Part shown: piece by piece, positions 46,308 through 53,468 of the stretch
Layout: each line of letters begins with the position of its first letter
How positions within the stretch are numbered: the first letter of the stretch is position 1
Notes under the pieces: model-generated
The model's database searches: none
What the model was told of the DNA's origin: nothing
The model's input: only the letters and a program-made list of their open reading frames with translations
Origin: JBHENC01 sp046262295
Lineage (GTDB): Bacteria; Acidobacteriota; Blastocatellia; Pyrinomonadales; Pyrinomonadaceae
Length of the DNA stretch: 64,000 nucleotides
Reading direction: 5' to 3'
Assembly (NCBI GenBank): GCA_046262295.1
Contig: JBHENC010000010.1
Location: 1 to 64,000 of the forward strand
Made by a program: the position numbers and the translations under genes

Positions 46308-46928
46308 GTGAGCGAAACGATAAACGAAAAACCGGAGCGTTTGATAATCGGCATCACGGGCGCGACGGGCGCGATCTTCGGCGTGCGACTGCTGGAAGCC
46401 CTGCGCGAAGCAAAAATTGAAACGCATCTCGTGATGAGCAAGTGGGCGGCTCGCACGCTCGCACATGAAACCGCTTACTCCGTTGAGCAAGTGCGCGCGC
46501 TGGCCGATTACAGTTATGCGCCTGCCGATCAGGGCGCGGCCGTTTCGAGCGGCTCGTTTGTGACGCGCGGCATGATCGTCGCGCCGTGCAGCATGAGAAC
46601 GCTCGCCGCCATCGCCACAGGGCAGGGCGATAATCTGCTACATCGCGCGGCGGATGTCGTTCTAAAGGAACGCCGCAAACTTCTGTTGATGGTGCGCGAG
46701 TCGCCTTTGAACGATATCCATCTGGAAAATATGCTGAAGCTCTCAAAGATGGGCGTCGTGATTTCGCCGCCCGTGCCAGCCTTTTACAATCATCCGCAAA
46801 CGCTCGACGACATGATTAATCACACGGTGATGCGCGCCCTCGACCAGTTTGATATCCACACAAACGCGATGAAGCGTTGGGACGGCGTGATGTCAACCGA
46901 CGGAACGTCGCGCGAGCCGGAAATTTAA
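46308..46928 (+). CDS. ubiX: Flavin prenyltransferase (UbiX/Pad1 family)
   Basis: This family makes prenylated FMN, the cofactor of UbiD-type decarboxylases. The N-terminus IIGITGATGAIFGVRLLEAL is the FMN-binding start, and APCSMRTLAAIATGQGDNLL and MVRESPLNDIHLENMLKLS hold the phosphate and active-site residues. The start is a GTG at 46308. No ubiD is in the window. A succinate-semialdehyde-type dehydrogenase follows after 42 bases on the same strand. Confidence 0.92.
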   Translation: MSETINEKPERLIIGITGATGAIFGVRLLEALREAKIETHLVMSKWAARTLAHETAYSVEQVRALADYSYAPADQGAAVSSGSFVTRGMIVAPCSMRTLAAIATGQGDNLLHRAADVVLKERRKLLLMVRESPLNDIHLENMLKLSKMGVVISPPVPAFYNHPQTLDDMINHTVMRALDQFDIHTNAMKRWDGVMSTDGTSREPEI

Positions 46929-46970
46929 GGTGTTGGAACATTCAAGATCAAGGTTGAGGTGAAGAATCGA

Positions 46971-48386
46971 ATGGCGATAGCGACGATTAATCCGGCGACG
47001 AATGAGACGCTGAAAACTTTCGCGCCGCTCTCGGATGCGGAAATTGATGCGAAGCTGCAACGCGCTGAAGAAGCATTTCAGGAGCAGCGTCGAACGCCCG
47101 TCAAGGTTCGCGCCGAACGTATGATGCGCGCAGCGGAAATTCTCGAAGCGAACAAGCAGGAGTACGCGCGTTTGATGACGACGGAGATGGGCAAGCCTTT
47201 GAAGGCCGCCATCGAAGAGGCCGCGAAGTGCGCCGCCGGTTGTCGCTATTATGCGGAGAACGCCGAACGCTTTCTCGCGGATGAAATAATTGAAACGAAT
47301 GCTTCGCAGAGCTTTGTGCGTTATCAACCGCTTGGCGTGGTGCTCGCCGTGATGCCCTGGAACTTTCCTTTCTGGCAGGTCTTTCGCTTCGCCGCACCCG
47401 CGCTGGTGGCGGGCAATGTGGGCGTGCTCAAACATTCTTCCAACGTGCCACAGTGCGCGCTCGCCATTGAGGACATTTTCCATCGCGCTGGTTTCACGGA
47501 AGGCGCATTTCAAACTCTCTTGATCGGCTCGGACAAAGTCGGGCGCGTGCTTGAAGACCATCGGGTTAAAGCGGCGACGCTGACGGGCAGCGAACCCGCC
47601 GGAAGCGATGTGGCGAGCCGCGCCGGAAAGTTAATCAAAAAGACAGTGCTCGAACTCGGCGGCAGCGATCCGTTCATCGTGATGCCGAGCGCGAATCTGG
47701 AAGAGGCCGTCAAGACGGCGACCAAAGCGCGCACCATCAACAACGGCCAATCCTGCATCGCCGCCAAACGCTTTATCGTTCACGAAAATATTTACGCGGA
47801 ATTCGCGCGCCGCTTCGTCGAAGCGATGAGCGCGCTGAAAGTCGGCGATCCGATGGACGAAGCGACCGACATCGGGCCTCTCGCCTTACCGCAGGTGCTC
47901 GATGATCTCGAACGGCAGGTAAAAGAATTAGTCGCCGCCGGAGCGCGCATTCTCACGGGCGGCGAACGTCTGGAGGGCGCGGGCAATTTTTATCCGCCGA
48001 CGGTGATTGAAAATGTTCCGCCGGATGCGCCCGTCGCCCGCGAAGAAACATTCGGCCCCGTCGCCACACTCTTTCGCGTGCGTGATATTGACGAAGCAAT
48101 ACGCATCGCCAACGACACGGACTTCGGCTTAGGCTCGAGCGCGTGGACGAACGACGAACGGGAGCGCGCCCGCTTCATCAACGAGATCGAAGCCGGAGCG
48201 GTCTTCATCAACAGCATGGTCGCCTCAGACCCGCGCCTGCCCTTCGGCGGCATCAAGCATTCCGGCTACGGACGCGAACTAAGCATCAACGGCCTACGCG
48301 AATTTGTTAACATCAAAACCGTGTGGATCATGGATGAAGCAGGTCAACAGCACGCGGAAGGCAACCACCGCAGCGATATTGAATAA
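46971..48386 (+). CDS. NAD(P)-dependent aldehyde dehydrogenase (succinate-semialdehyde type)
   Basis: An aldehyde dehydrogenase superfamily enzyme close to the GabD/Sad group. PWNFPFWQVFRFAAPALVAG and TLTGSEPAG form the cofactor pocket, ELGGSDPFIV carries the general-base Glu, and NNGQSCIAAKRF holds the catalytic Cys. EETFGPVA and PFGGIKHSGYGRELS complete the pattern. The ATG at 46971 has GAGGTGA upstream. The start of the final codon overlaps an ATG of the next frame. The substrate cannot be settled from sequence alone. Confidence 0.9.
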   Translation: MAIATINPATNETLKTFAPLSDAEIDAKLQRAEEAFQEQRRTPVKVRAERMMRAAEILEANKQEYARLMTTEMGKPLKAAIEEAAKCAAGCRYYAENAERFLADEIIETNASQSFVRYQPLGVVLAVMPWNFPFWQVFRFAAPALVAGNVGVLKHSSNVPQCALAIEDIFHRAGFTEGAFQTLLIGSDKVGRVLEDHRVKAATLTGSEPAGSDVASRAGKLIKKTVLELGGSDPFIVMPSANLEEAVKTATKARTINNGQSCIAAKRFIVHENIYAEFARRFVEAMSALKVGDPMDEATDIGPLALPQVLDDLERQVKELVAAGARILTGGERLEGAGNFYPPTVIENVPPDAPVAREETFGPVATLFRVRDIDEAIRIANDTDFGLGSSAWTNDERERARFINEIEAGAVFINSMVASDPRLPFGGIKHSGYGRELSINGLREFVNIKTVWIMDEAGQQHAEGNHRSDIE

Positions 48387-48457
48387 TGGCAACCGCTATC
48401 AATCGCGGCCTAATAGCGTTAACTGTCATCTCGTTTGCTAAGTCAGAGGATTCTCAA

Positions 48458-49012
48458 ATGTCAGATGGACGCTCAGTAATTCAACAGTATGAAATTAGCA
48501 AGGATTTGATACTTGCTAACAAGCGGCCTATTTATCCTAAGGTTACTGGAATCTACTTTCTCATTAGAGGTTCTGAAATCGTATATGTAGGTCAATCTGT
48601 AGATATAATGAATCGAATCGCACAGCATAGTAGAGAAGCTCTTAAAGAATTTGATAGCTTCTCGATGCTTGAATGTCCGGCTGAATACTTGGCGACTTTA
48701 GAAGCCTACTTTATTTTCAAATTCCGCCCGCGTCTCAATTCATCTTTACCACCCAATCAACTTTATAAATCCTTCCAACAAATCAAGAGGATTCACGATA
48801 TATCCGCTCTGGTACTTAAGTTATGGATGAAACATAACTCCATCGAAAATGATAAGGATAGTTTATATTGCTTGAATGACTTCGACGGAATTGCCGATTT
48901 CAAGCGTTGGATGAGAGAGCGACATCCGAATGTTTATTTAAGGCAGTGCTCTATCGGTTATCTGAAAGATTATATTCGGGAGCTATCTGCTCACGTTGAG
49001 GGCGCGGGCTAA
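48458..49012 (+). CDS. GIY-YIG nuclease-family protein
   Basis: The GIY-YIG core is visible: VTGIYFLIRGSEIVYVGQS (residues 29-47), an Arg in NRIAQHSREAL, and a Glu in ATLEAYFIFKFRP. The C-terminal 90 residues are helical and not recognised. The ATG at 48458 has AGAGGA upstream; a start at 48386 overlapping the previous stop is less likely. Base composition is clearly AT-richer than the flanking genes, which suggests horizontal acquisition. The role could be DNA repair or mobile-element related. Confidence 0.78.
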   Translation: MSDGRSVIQQYEISKDLILANKRPIYPKVTGIYFLIRGSEIVYVGQSVDIMNRIAQHSREALKEFDSFSMLECPAEYLATLEAYFIFKFRPRLNSSLPPNQLYKSFQQIKRIHDISALVLKLWMKHNSIENDKDSLYCLNDFDGIADFKRWMRERHPNVYLRQCSIGYLKDYIRELSAHVEGAG

Positions 49013-49188
49013 CGAGTTATTGGAGTCGACACGCGATAGCACGTCTCTCATTATTATTCCTACAAGGGAAGTTGTGTGCCATTCGCCTTGCGCTGGTCAA
49101 TACCAGAGTTGGACTTCTTCCTTTTAAGGATATTGCGGAAGGAATGGGAAGCGTATATTTTGTAGCGGAAGCTTGGAGGTACAATGGT

Positions 49189-49401
49189 ATGAATAATAGC
49201 TTTGCAGAAGTGGTTGAGGAAGTGAAGAATCTATCTACCGAAGAAAAGCGGGAGCTGCAAATTCTTATCGAAAAATATTTGGTGGAAGAAAAAAGAGAAG
49301 AGATATATGAGAATTATCAGGCCGGGCTGAACGAATTGAAGGAAGGCGAATTGGCGTTCTCAAGTGATGTCAATGCGCTTAAAGGGATGCTGAATGATTG
49401 A
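49189..49401 (+). CDS. Antitoxin of a RelBE-like pair
   Basis: A 70-residue acidic helical protein with NNSFAEVVEEVKNLSTEEKR and EIYENYQAGLNELKEG, typical of antitoxins that pair with RelE-like toxins. The ATG at 49189 has GGAGG upstream. It overlaps the toxin gene by 8 bases, the usual arrangement. The DNA is AT-rich. Confidence 0.75.
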   Translation: MNNSFAEVVEEVKNLSTEEKRELQILIEKYLVEEKREEIYENYQAGLNELKEGELAFSSDVNALKGMLND

Positions 49402-49663
49402 GATAGCCTTCAGTTCATCTTTCAGAAGAGCCTTCAAGAAGAATGTCGCCGGTAATGCCAGCTTGGAGACAAGCTTTTGGAAGCGCGTAGAGCTATTCAA
49501 AACCGATCCATTCGATCCGAAGCTAAGAACGCACAAATTATCAGGTAAGCTAAAGGATTTATGGAGCTTCAGCGTTGAGTACGACCTGCGGGTAATCTTC
49601 TCGTTTGCCGGTCAAGAGCGAGTCGTCTTTGTAGATATTGGCAGCCACAAAGAAGTGTATTGA
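49394..49663 (+). CDS. RelE/YafQ-family mRNA interferase toxin
   Basis: An 89-residue RelE/ParE-fold toxin: IAFSSSFRRAFKKNV at the start, LRTHKLSGKLKDLWSFSVEY, then DLRVIFSFAGQERVVFVDIG and HKEVY at the end. The basic and aromatic residues of the ribosome-dependent nuclease site are present. Its start lies inside the antitoxin gene. It probably cleaves mRNA when the antitoxin is degraded. Confidence 0.86.
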   Translation: MIEIAFSSSFRRAFKKNVAGNASLETSFWKRVELFKTDPFDPKLRTHKLSGKLKDLWSFSVEYDLRVIFSFAGQERVVFVDIGSHKEVY

Positions 49664-49669
49664 TAAGCT

Positions 49670-49885
49670 ATGAGTGAACCTTCTTTAATCAATCGCTCCG
49701 ACGATATTCTTGGTGGCACGCCGGTTTTTGCGGGCACTCGCGTGCCTGTCCAGACCTTGTTCGATTATCTGGAAGAGGGCGATAGCCTTGACGAGTTTCT
49801 GGATGATTTTCCTGTCGTCAGCCGCGAGCACGCCATCAGGGTTCTTGAGAAAATGAAAACCGTTGGCGGTGGGGAAGTAAGCTAA
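49670..49885 (+). CDS. DUF433 protein, orphan antitoxin-type
   Basis: A 71-residue DUF433 protein: DILGGTPVFAGTRVPVQTLF and a C-terminal SREHAIRVLEKM helix are typical. DUF433 proteins usually pair with a DUF5615 PIN-like toxin, but the downstream gene is not of that type. It begins 6 bases after the RelE-like gene. Confidence 0.85.
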   Translation: MSEPSLINRSDDILGGTPVFAGTRVPVQTLFDYLEEGDSLDEFLDDFPVVSREHAIRVLEKMKTVGGGEVS

Positions 49886-49895
49886 ACTTTTTTGT

Positions 49896-50093
49896 ATGGA
49901 CATAAAAGAGATCGAATCTGCGATTGCTCGATTGCCGCCGTCGGAATTGGCGGAGCTGGCGAAGTGGTTTGAGGAGTTTCAGGCGCAGGCGTGGGACGAG
50001 CAGCTTGAGCGGGATGCAAAGACGGGTCGTCTCGATGCGCTGCTTAAAGAGGCGGAGGATGATTTTGAGCAGGGGCGATGTGAGCCGTTGTGA
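49896..50093 (+). CDS. Antitoxin-like protein of a second RelE-type pair
   Basis: A 65-residue acidic protein, IARLPPSELAELAKWFEEFQ followed by WDEQLERDAKTGRLDALLKEA, of a kind often found upstream of RelE/HigB-type toxins. It overlaps by GTGA the start of a toxin frame that carries a premature stop, so this antitoxin now seems to have no active partner. Confidence 0.75.
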   Translation: MDIKEIESAIARLPPSELAELAKWFEEFQAQAWDEQLERDAKTGRLDALLKEAEDDFEQGRCEPL

Positions 50094-50344
50094 ACCATTT
50101 AGCCTCGCCGCAATTTTGGCGGCATTACCGCCAGCTTCCGCCCGCCGTGCGTAGTCTTGCCGATAAGAATTTCCAATTGCTCAAAGCCGATCCGAAACAT
50201 CCATCGTTGCGCTTTAAGAAGATTGATAAGCTGTAGTCGGGTCGCGTCGGCGCGCATTATCGAGCGTTGGGTTTGGATAAGCCGGAAGGCGTTGTTTGGT
50301 TTTGGATTGGCTCGCACGCCGATTATGATAAGCTGCTTCCATAG
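50090..50344 (+). pseudogene. RelE-type toxin gene with in-frame amber codon
   Basis: From the GTG at 50090 the frame encodes MNHLASPQFWRHYRQLPP and continues to KKIDKL, then a TAG at 50234-50236, then SGRVGAHYRALG and WFWIGSHADYDKLL up to a TAG at 50342. The order matches the small RelE-fold family where a Trp usually sits at the TAG position (TGG to TAG is one change). The toxin is therefore probably inactive. Confidence 0.82.
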
Positions 50345-50397
50345 GCAATTTCAGCCCAACGAGCATCCGGTCTTGGGTGTTTAAGGAGAAGAGTTGT

Positions 50398-50766
50398 ATG
50401 CCCAATCAATTTGCGCTGGAGACGGAGATCAAAGAGGGTCTGACGGTGATCGGTTTGGACGGATATTTGGACGCGCATACCGCGCCGAAATTCGAGGACG
50501 CGATTCAGGCGGAGATAGACGCAGGGCATTACCGTATCATCGTTGACTGCGAAAAATTGACGTACATCTCTTCGGCGGGCTTGGGCGTATTTATGAGTTT
50601 CATAGAAGAGTTGCGCGAGCAGGGCGGCGACATCAAAATCTGCGGGCTGACGCCGAAAGTCCAACAGGTCTTCGACATCCTCGGCTTCCCGGAGATTTAC
50701 GATATGTGCGCGAGCGTGCCGGAAGCCGCACGGCGTTTCTCCAACACGCAGGTCGAGGAGGTATAA
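50398..50766 (+). CDS. STAS-domain anti-sigma factor antagonist
   Basis: A 122-residue SpoIIAA/RsbV-type protein. The phosphorylated Ser lies in LTYISSAGLGVFMSF, and GGDIKICGLTPKVQQVFDIL is the C-terminal part of the fold. The ATG at 50398 has an AAGGAG site. In its unphosphorylated state it should bind the kinase encoded next, starting the partner-switching chain. Confidence 0.93.
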   Translation: MPNQFALETEIKEGLTVIGLDGYLDAHTAPKFEDAIQAEIDAGHYRIIVDCEKLTYISSAGLGVFMSFIEELREQGGDIKICGLTPKVQQVFDILGFPEIYDMCASVPEAARRFSNTQVEEV

Positions 50767-50773
50767 AACCTGG

Positions 50774-51208
50774 ATGCCTACCATCGAGAGAGCTTTCACG
50801 TTGCACGTGCCTTCGTCTACGGAGAATCTGGCGTTGATACGCGAGTTCGTCGCCACCATCGGAACGCAGGCGGGGCTTGACAGCAAGGGTGTCGCGCAAC
50901 TGGAATTGGCGGTTGACGAAGCGTGCGCCAACGTCATAGAGCACGCTTACGGCCACGACGCGACGAAAGAGGTCGTCGTGCGCGGCACGTTCGATCAGGA
51001 CGAGTTGCGTATCAGCGTAGAGGATACGGGGCGCGGCTTCGATCCCGACTCCGTGCCGCCCGCCGAGCTTGAACGCCTTGTGCAGGAGCGCAAGTCGGGC
51101 GGGCTTGGAATGCGTTTGATGAAATCTTTGATGGATGAAGTGCATTACGAAATCGAGCCGGGCAAAAAAAACGAGCTACATATGGTCAAGCGCCTGCACA
51201 AACCGTAA
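50774..51208 (+). CDS. Anti-sigma regulatory serine kinase (RsbW-like)
   Basis: A 144-residue HATPase-fold kinase: N-box ELAVDEACANVIEHAY, then VEDTGRGFDPDSVP and GGLGMRLMKSLMDEVHYE. It is expected to phosphorylate the STAS protein and bind a sigma factor or another target. It lies 8 bases after the STAS gene. No sigma factor gene is in the window, so the output is unknown. Confidence 0.93.
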   Translation: MPTIERAFTLHVPSSTENLALIREFVATIGTQAGLDSKGVAQLELAVDEACANVIEHAYGHDATKEVVVRGTFDQDELRISVEDTGRGFDPDSVPPAELERLVQERKSGGLGMRLMKSLMDEVHYEIEPGKKNELHMVKRLHKP

Positions 51209-51369
51209 GTAATCTTCTAGTAGTGCGCGGGTGATTAACGCGAGCCGTGTGCGAAACTCCGCTTCCGAAAATTTTCTTCAAGACAGCCTTCTTCATGTCG
51301 GGTTTTTAACTTCTACGTTCTTCATCACAAAGGCACGCCGGGTGTGTGCGGCGTTGCGCAGAAAACATC

Positions 51370-53064
51370 ATGTCAACAAAGCCGCAACTCGATCCGTCCC
51401 GCCTCGAAGCTCTGCTCGAATCGGCGCAACTGCTGCACTCTTCGCTTGAGCTGGAAGATTTGTTGCGCCATCTGCTGCGCACCGTGATGGGAAGATTGCT
51501 GGTCGGGCGCGGCCTGATCGCCGTTGAAAGCGACGGCGTGATGCGTCTTGCCCTTGTGCGCGGAACGGCGAAGCTGAAGGCGGGCGATGCGTTCGATGAA
51601 GCGGCGGCGCGCGATGCGGGCGTGTCTTTGATTCTGCCCATCGGCGACGGAGCGCGCCCGACAGGTTTGCTCGGCATCGCGCCGCCGCCGGGCGGAGAAA
51701 TCATTTCCGAAGAGATGGAATCTCTCAAGGCTCTACTCGGTCTTGCGGCGGGCGGCATCGCCAACGCGAGCGCGCACGCCGAAGCGCGCAGGCTTAATCA
51801 AGATTTAGATCAGAAAGTTCAGGAGCTGCGCGCGCTGCTCGATCTGGTGCGCGGGCTGACTTCGACGCTCGAACCGGACGGAGTGGCGAGTCTGCTGATG
51901 CTCACGCTGGCAGGGCGTTGGGCGGTGCGCAAGTATGCGCTTGCGGCGTGGAAAGAGTCGCACCCGCCGGTGCTGCGGCAAAAAGGCTTAATGCTGCCTG
52001 CTTTGGAAGATTTCAAAGATGCGCTGGCGGCGTTGCCGGAAGCGGCGACAATCGAGAGCTTGCCGGAAAGCGAGTTTAAGCACGCGCTGGAAGCGCAGGG
52101 CGCGGCGCTCGTGTTTCCGCTGCGTTCGGGTGATACGACGAGCGGCCTCGTCGTGCTGGGCGCGCGTCCCGGCGGCCATCCTTACACGGAAGCCGATCAG
52201 GAGTTCGGCGCGGGGCTTGTGGCGCAGGCGTTGGTCGCCTTTGAAAACTCTTGGTATGTCGGCGAAACTCTGGAGCGCAAAAAGATCGAGCAGGAATTAG
52301 AGTTGGCCGCGAGCATTCAGGAGAAACTTTTCCCGGATCACTTGCCATCACTTTCCGGCTACGACATCGCGGCGCACACTCGTCCGGCCAGACAGTGCGG
52401 CGGCGATTACTACGATGTGCTGCCGGTTGAAGAGTTGAGCGATCCGGCAGCGGTGGATTGCGACGGCGCAGGAGGCGCGAAGGGCGAGTGCTCGTATCTC
52501 TTCTGCGTCGCCGATGTGTCGGGCAAAGGTCTGCCCGCGTCGCTTTTGATGAGCAATGTGCAGGCTACGTTTCGCGCTTTGCTGGGACGCTTGCCGACGC
52601 TCGCCGATCTCGCCGCGCACACCAACGACCTGCTGTTTGCGACGACGCCGGGCAATAAGTATGTGACGGCGGTGCTGGTTGAATGCAATCCGCGAACGGG
52701 CGCGGTGCGCTATGTCAACGCCGGACACAACGGCGGGTTATTGTTGAGACGCGACGGCGCGCATGAATGGTTGAAACCGACGGGCACGCCTATCGGCCTT
52801 TTTGCGGGCTTGCCGTATACGGAAGAGCTGTTCACGCTTGAGGCGGGCGATACGCTCGCGCTCTTTTCCGACGGCGTGCCGGAAGCGCAAGACGTGAGCG
52901 ATGAAGAGTTCGGCGAAGACAGGCTGCTGGAATTTCTGCGGCGCGTCAATCATCAGCCCGCACCGGAAATCGTCGCCGGAACTTTCGTCGCCGTTGACGC
53001 CTTCGCGGGCGCCGCCCCGCAATTCGATGACATTACGATGATGGTCATCAAGCGCACCTCTTAA
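51370..53064 (+). CDS. GAF-SpoIIE serine phosphatase (RsbU-like)
   Basis: A soluble 564-residue protein: GAF-like sensor segments in residues 15-300 (ALLESAQLLHSSLELEDLLR at the start), a short helical linker with ELELAASIQEKLFPDHLPSL, and the PP2C SpoIIE domain (residues 330-562) with CGGDYYDVLP, VADVSGKGLPASLLMSNVQA and LFSDGVPEAQ holding the metal-binding Asp residues. It should dephosphorylate the STAS protein in response to a GAF ligand. It lies downstream of the kinase in the same orientation. Confidence 0.92.
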   Translation: MSTKPQLDPSRLEALLESAQLLHSSLELEDLLRHLLRTVMGRLLVGRGLIAVESDGVMRLALVRGTAKLKAGDAFDEAAARDAGVSLILPIGDGARPTGLLGIAPPPGGEIISEEMESLKALLGLAAGGIANASAHAEARRLNQDLDQKVQELRALLDLVRGLTSTLEPDGVASLLMLTLAGRWAVRKYALAAWKESHPPVLRQKGLMLPALEDFKDALAALPEAATIESLPESEFKHALEAQGAALVFPLRSGDTTSGLVVLGARPGGHPYTEADQEFGAGLVAQALVAFENSWYVGETLERKKIEQELELAASIQEKLFPDHLPSLSGYDIAAHTRPARQCGGDYYDVLPVEELSDPAAVDCDGAGGAKGECSYLFCVADVSGKGLPASLLMSNVQATFRALLGRLPTLADLAAHTNDLLFATTPGNKYVTAVLVECNPRTGAVRYVNAGHNGGLLLRRDGAHEWLKPTGTPIGLFAGLPYTEELFTLEAGDTLALFSDGVPEAQDVSDEEFGEDRLLEFLRRVNHQPAPEIVAGTFVAVDAFAGAAPQFDDITMMVIKRTS

Positions 53065-53468
53065 ACGCAACGCCCGTCAGTGAGTTGATCCTATCAACGT
53101 CGCTGTTGGAAACTGTTTGAAAAGTCCCAGAGGGACGGAATGTTTATAGCTGTTGATGCAGTTCTTTTTTCTTAGCTCCGGTAGGAGCGACATCTACCGC
53201 ACATCTCGCTCCTCCGGAGCTTTCATTCATTATCTGTTTCGTCTCTATAAACATCTCGCTCCTAGCGAAGCTGATTTTTCAAAGAGCTTCATGGGGATTT
53301 AATCCGAAAGTCAAAACTCGCCGGTACTGTGCCGGATAGAAGGCGGCTTGAACACGCTAAACCAACCCGCCGGATTTTACGTAGAACCTCGCAGGAAACT
53401 TTGCCCGTTACTGTCACACGCTCGTTCAATCGTGGCGATGAGGCGTTGACTTTCTTTATGGAGAAGTT
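53065..53468. other. Intergenic stretch carrying a REP-like element
   Basis: About 400 bases without a gene lie between the two phosphatase genes. Most is taken up by the inverted-repeat element at 53116-53283. The rest is not recognised. Confidence 0.5.
53116..53283. repeat. REPIN/MITE-like nested inverted-repeat element
   Basis: The ends TTTGAAAA (53116-53123) and TTTTCAAA (53276-53283) are complementary. Inside them ATGTTTATAG (53140-53149) pairs with CTATAAACAT (53245-53254), and AGCTCCGG (53174-53181) with CCGGAGCT (53214-53221). Small local hairpins GTCCC/GGGAC and GCTCC/GGAGC are also present. The word pair AGCTCC..GGAGCG and GTTTATAG is typical of dispersed intergenic repeats. Confidence 0.7.
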
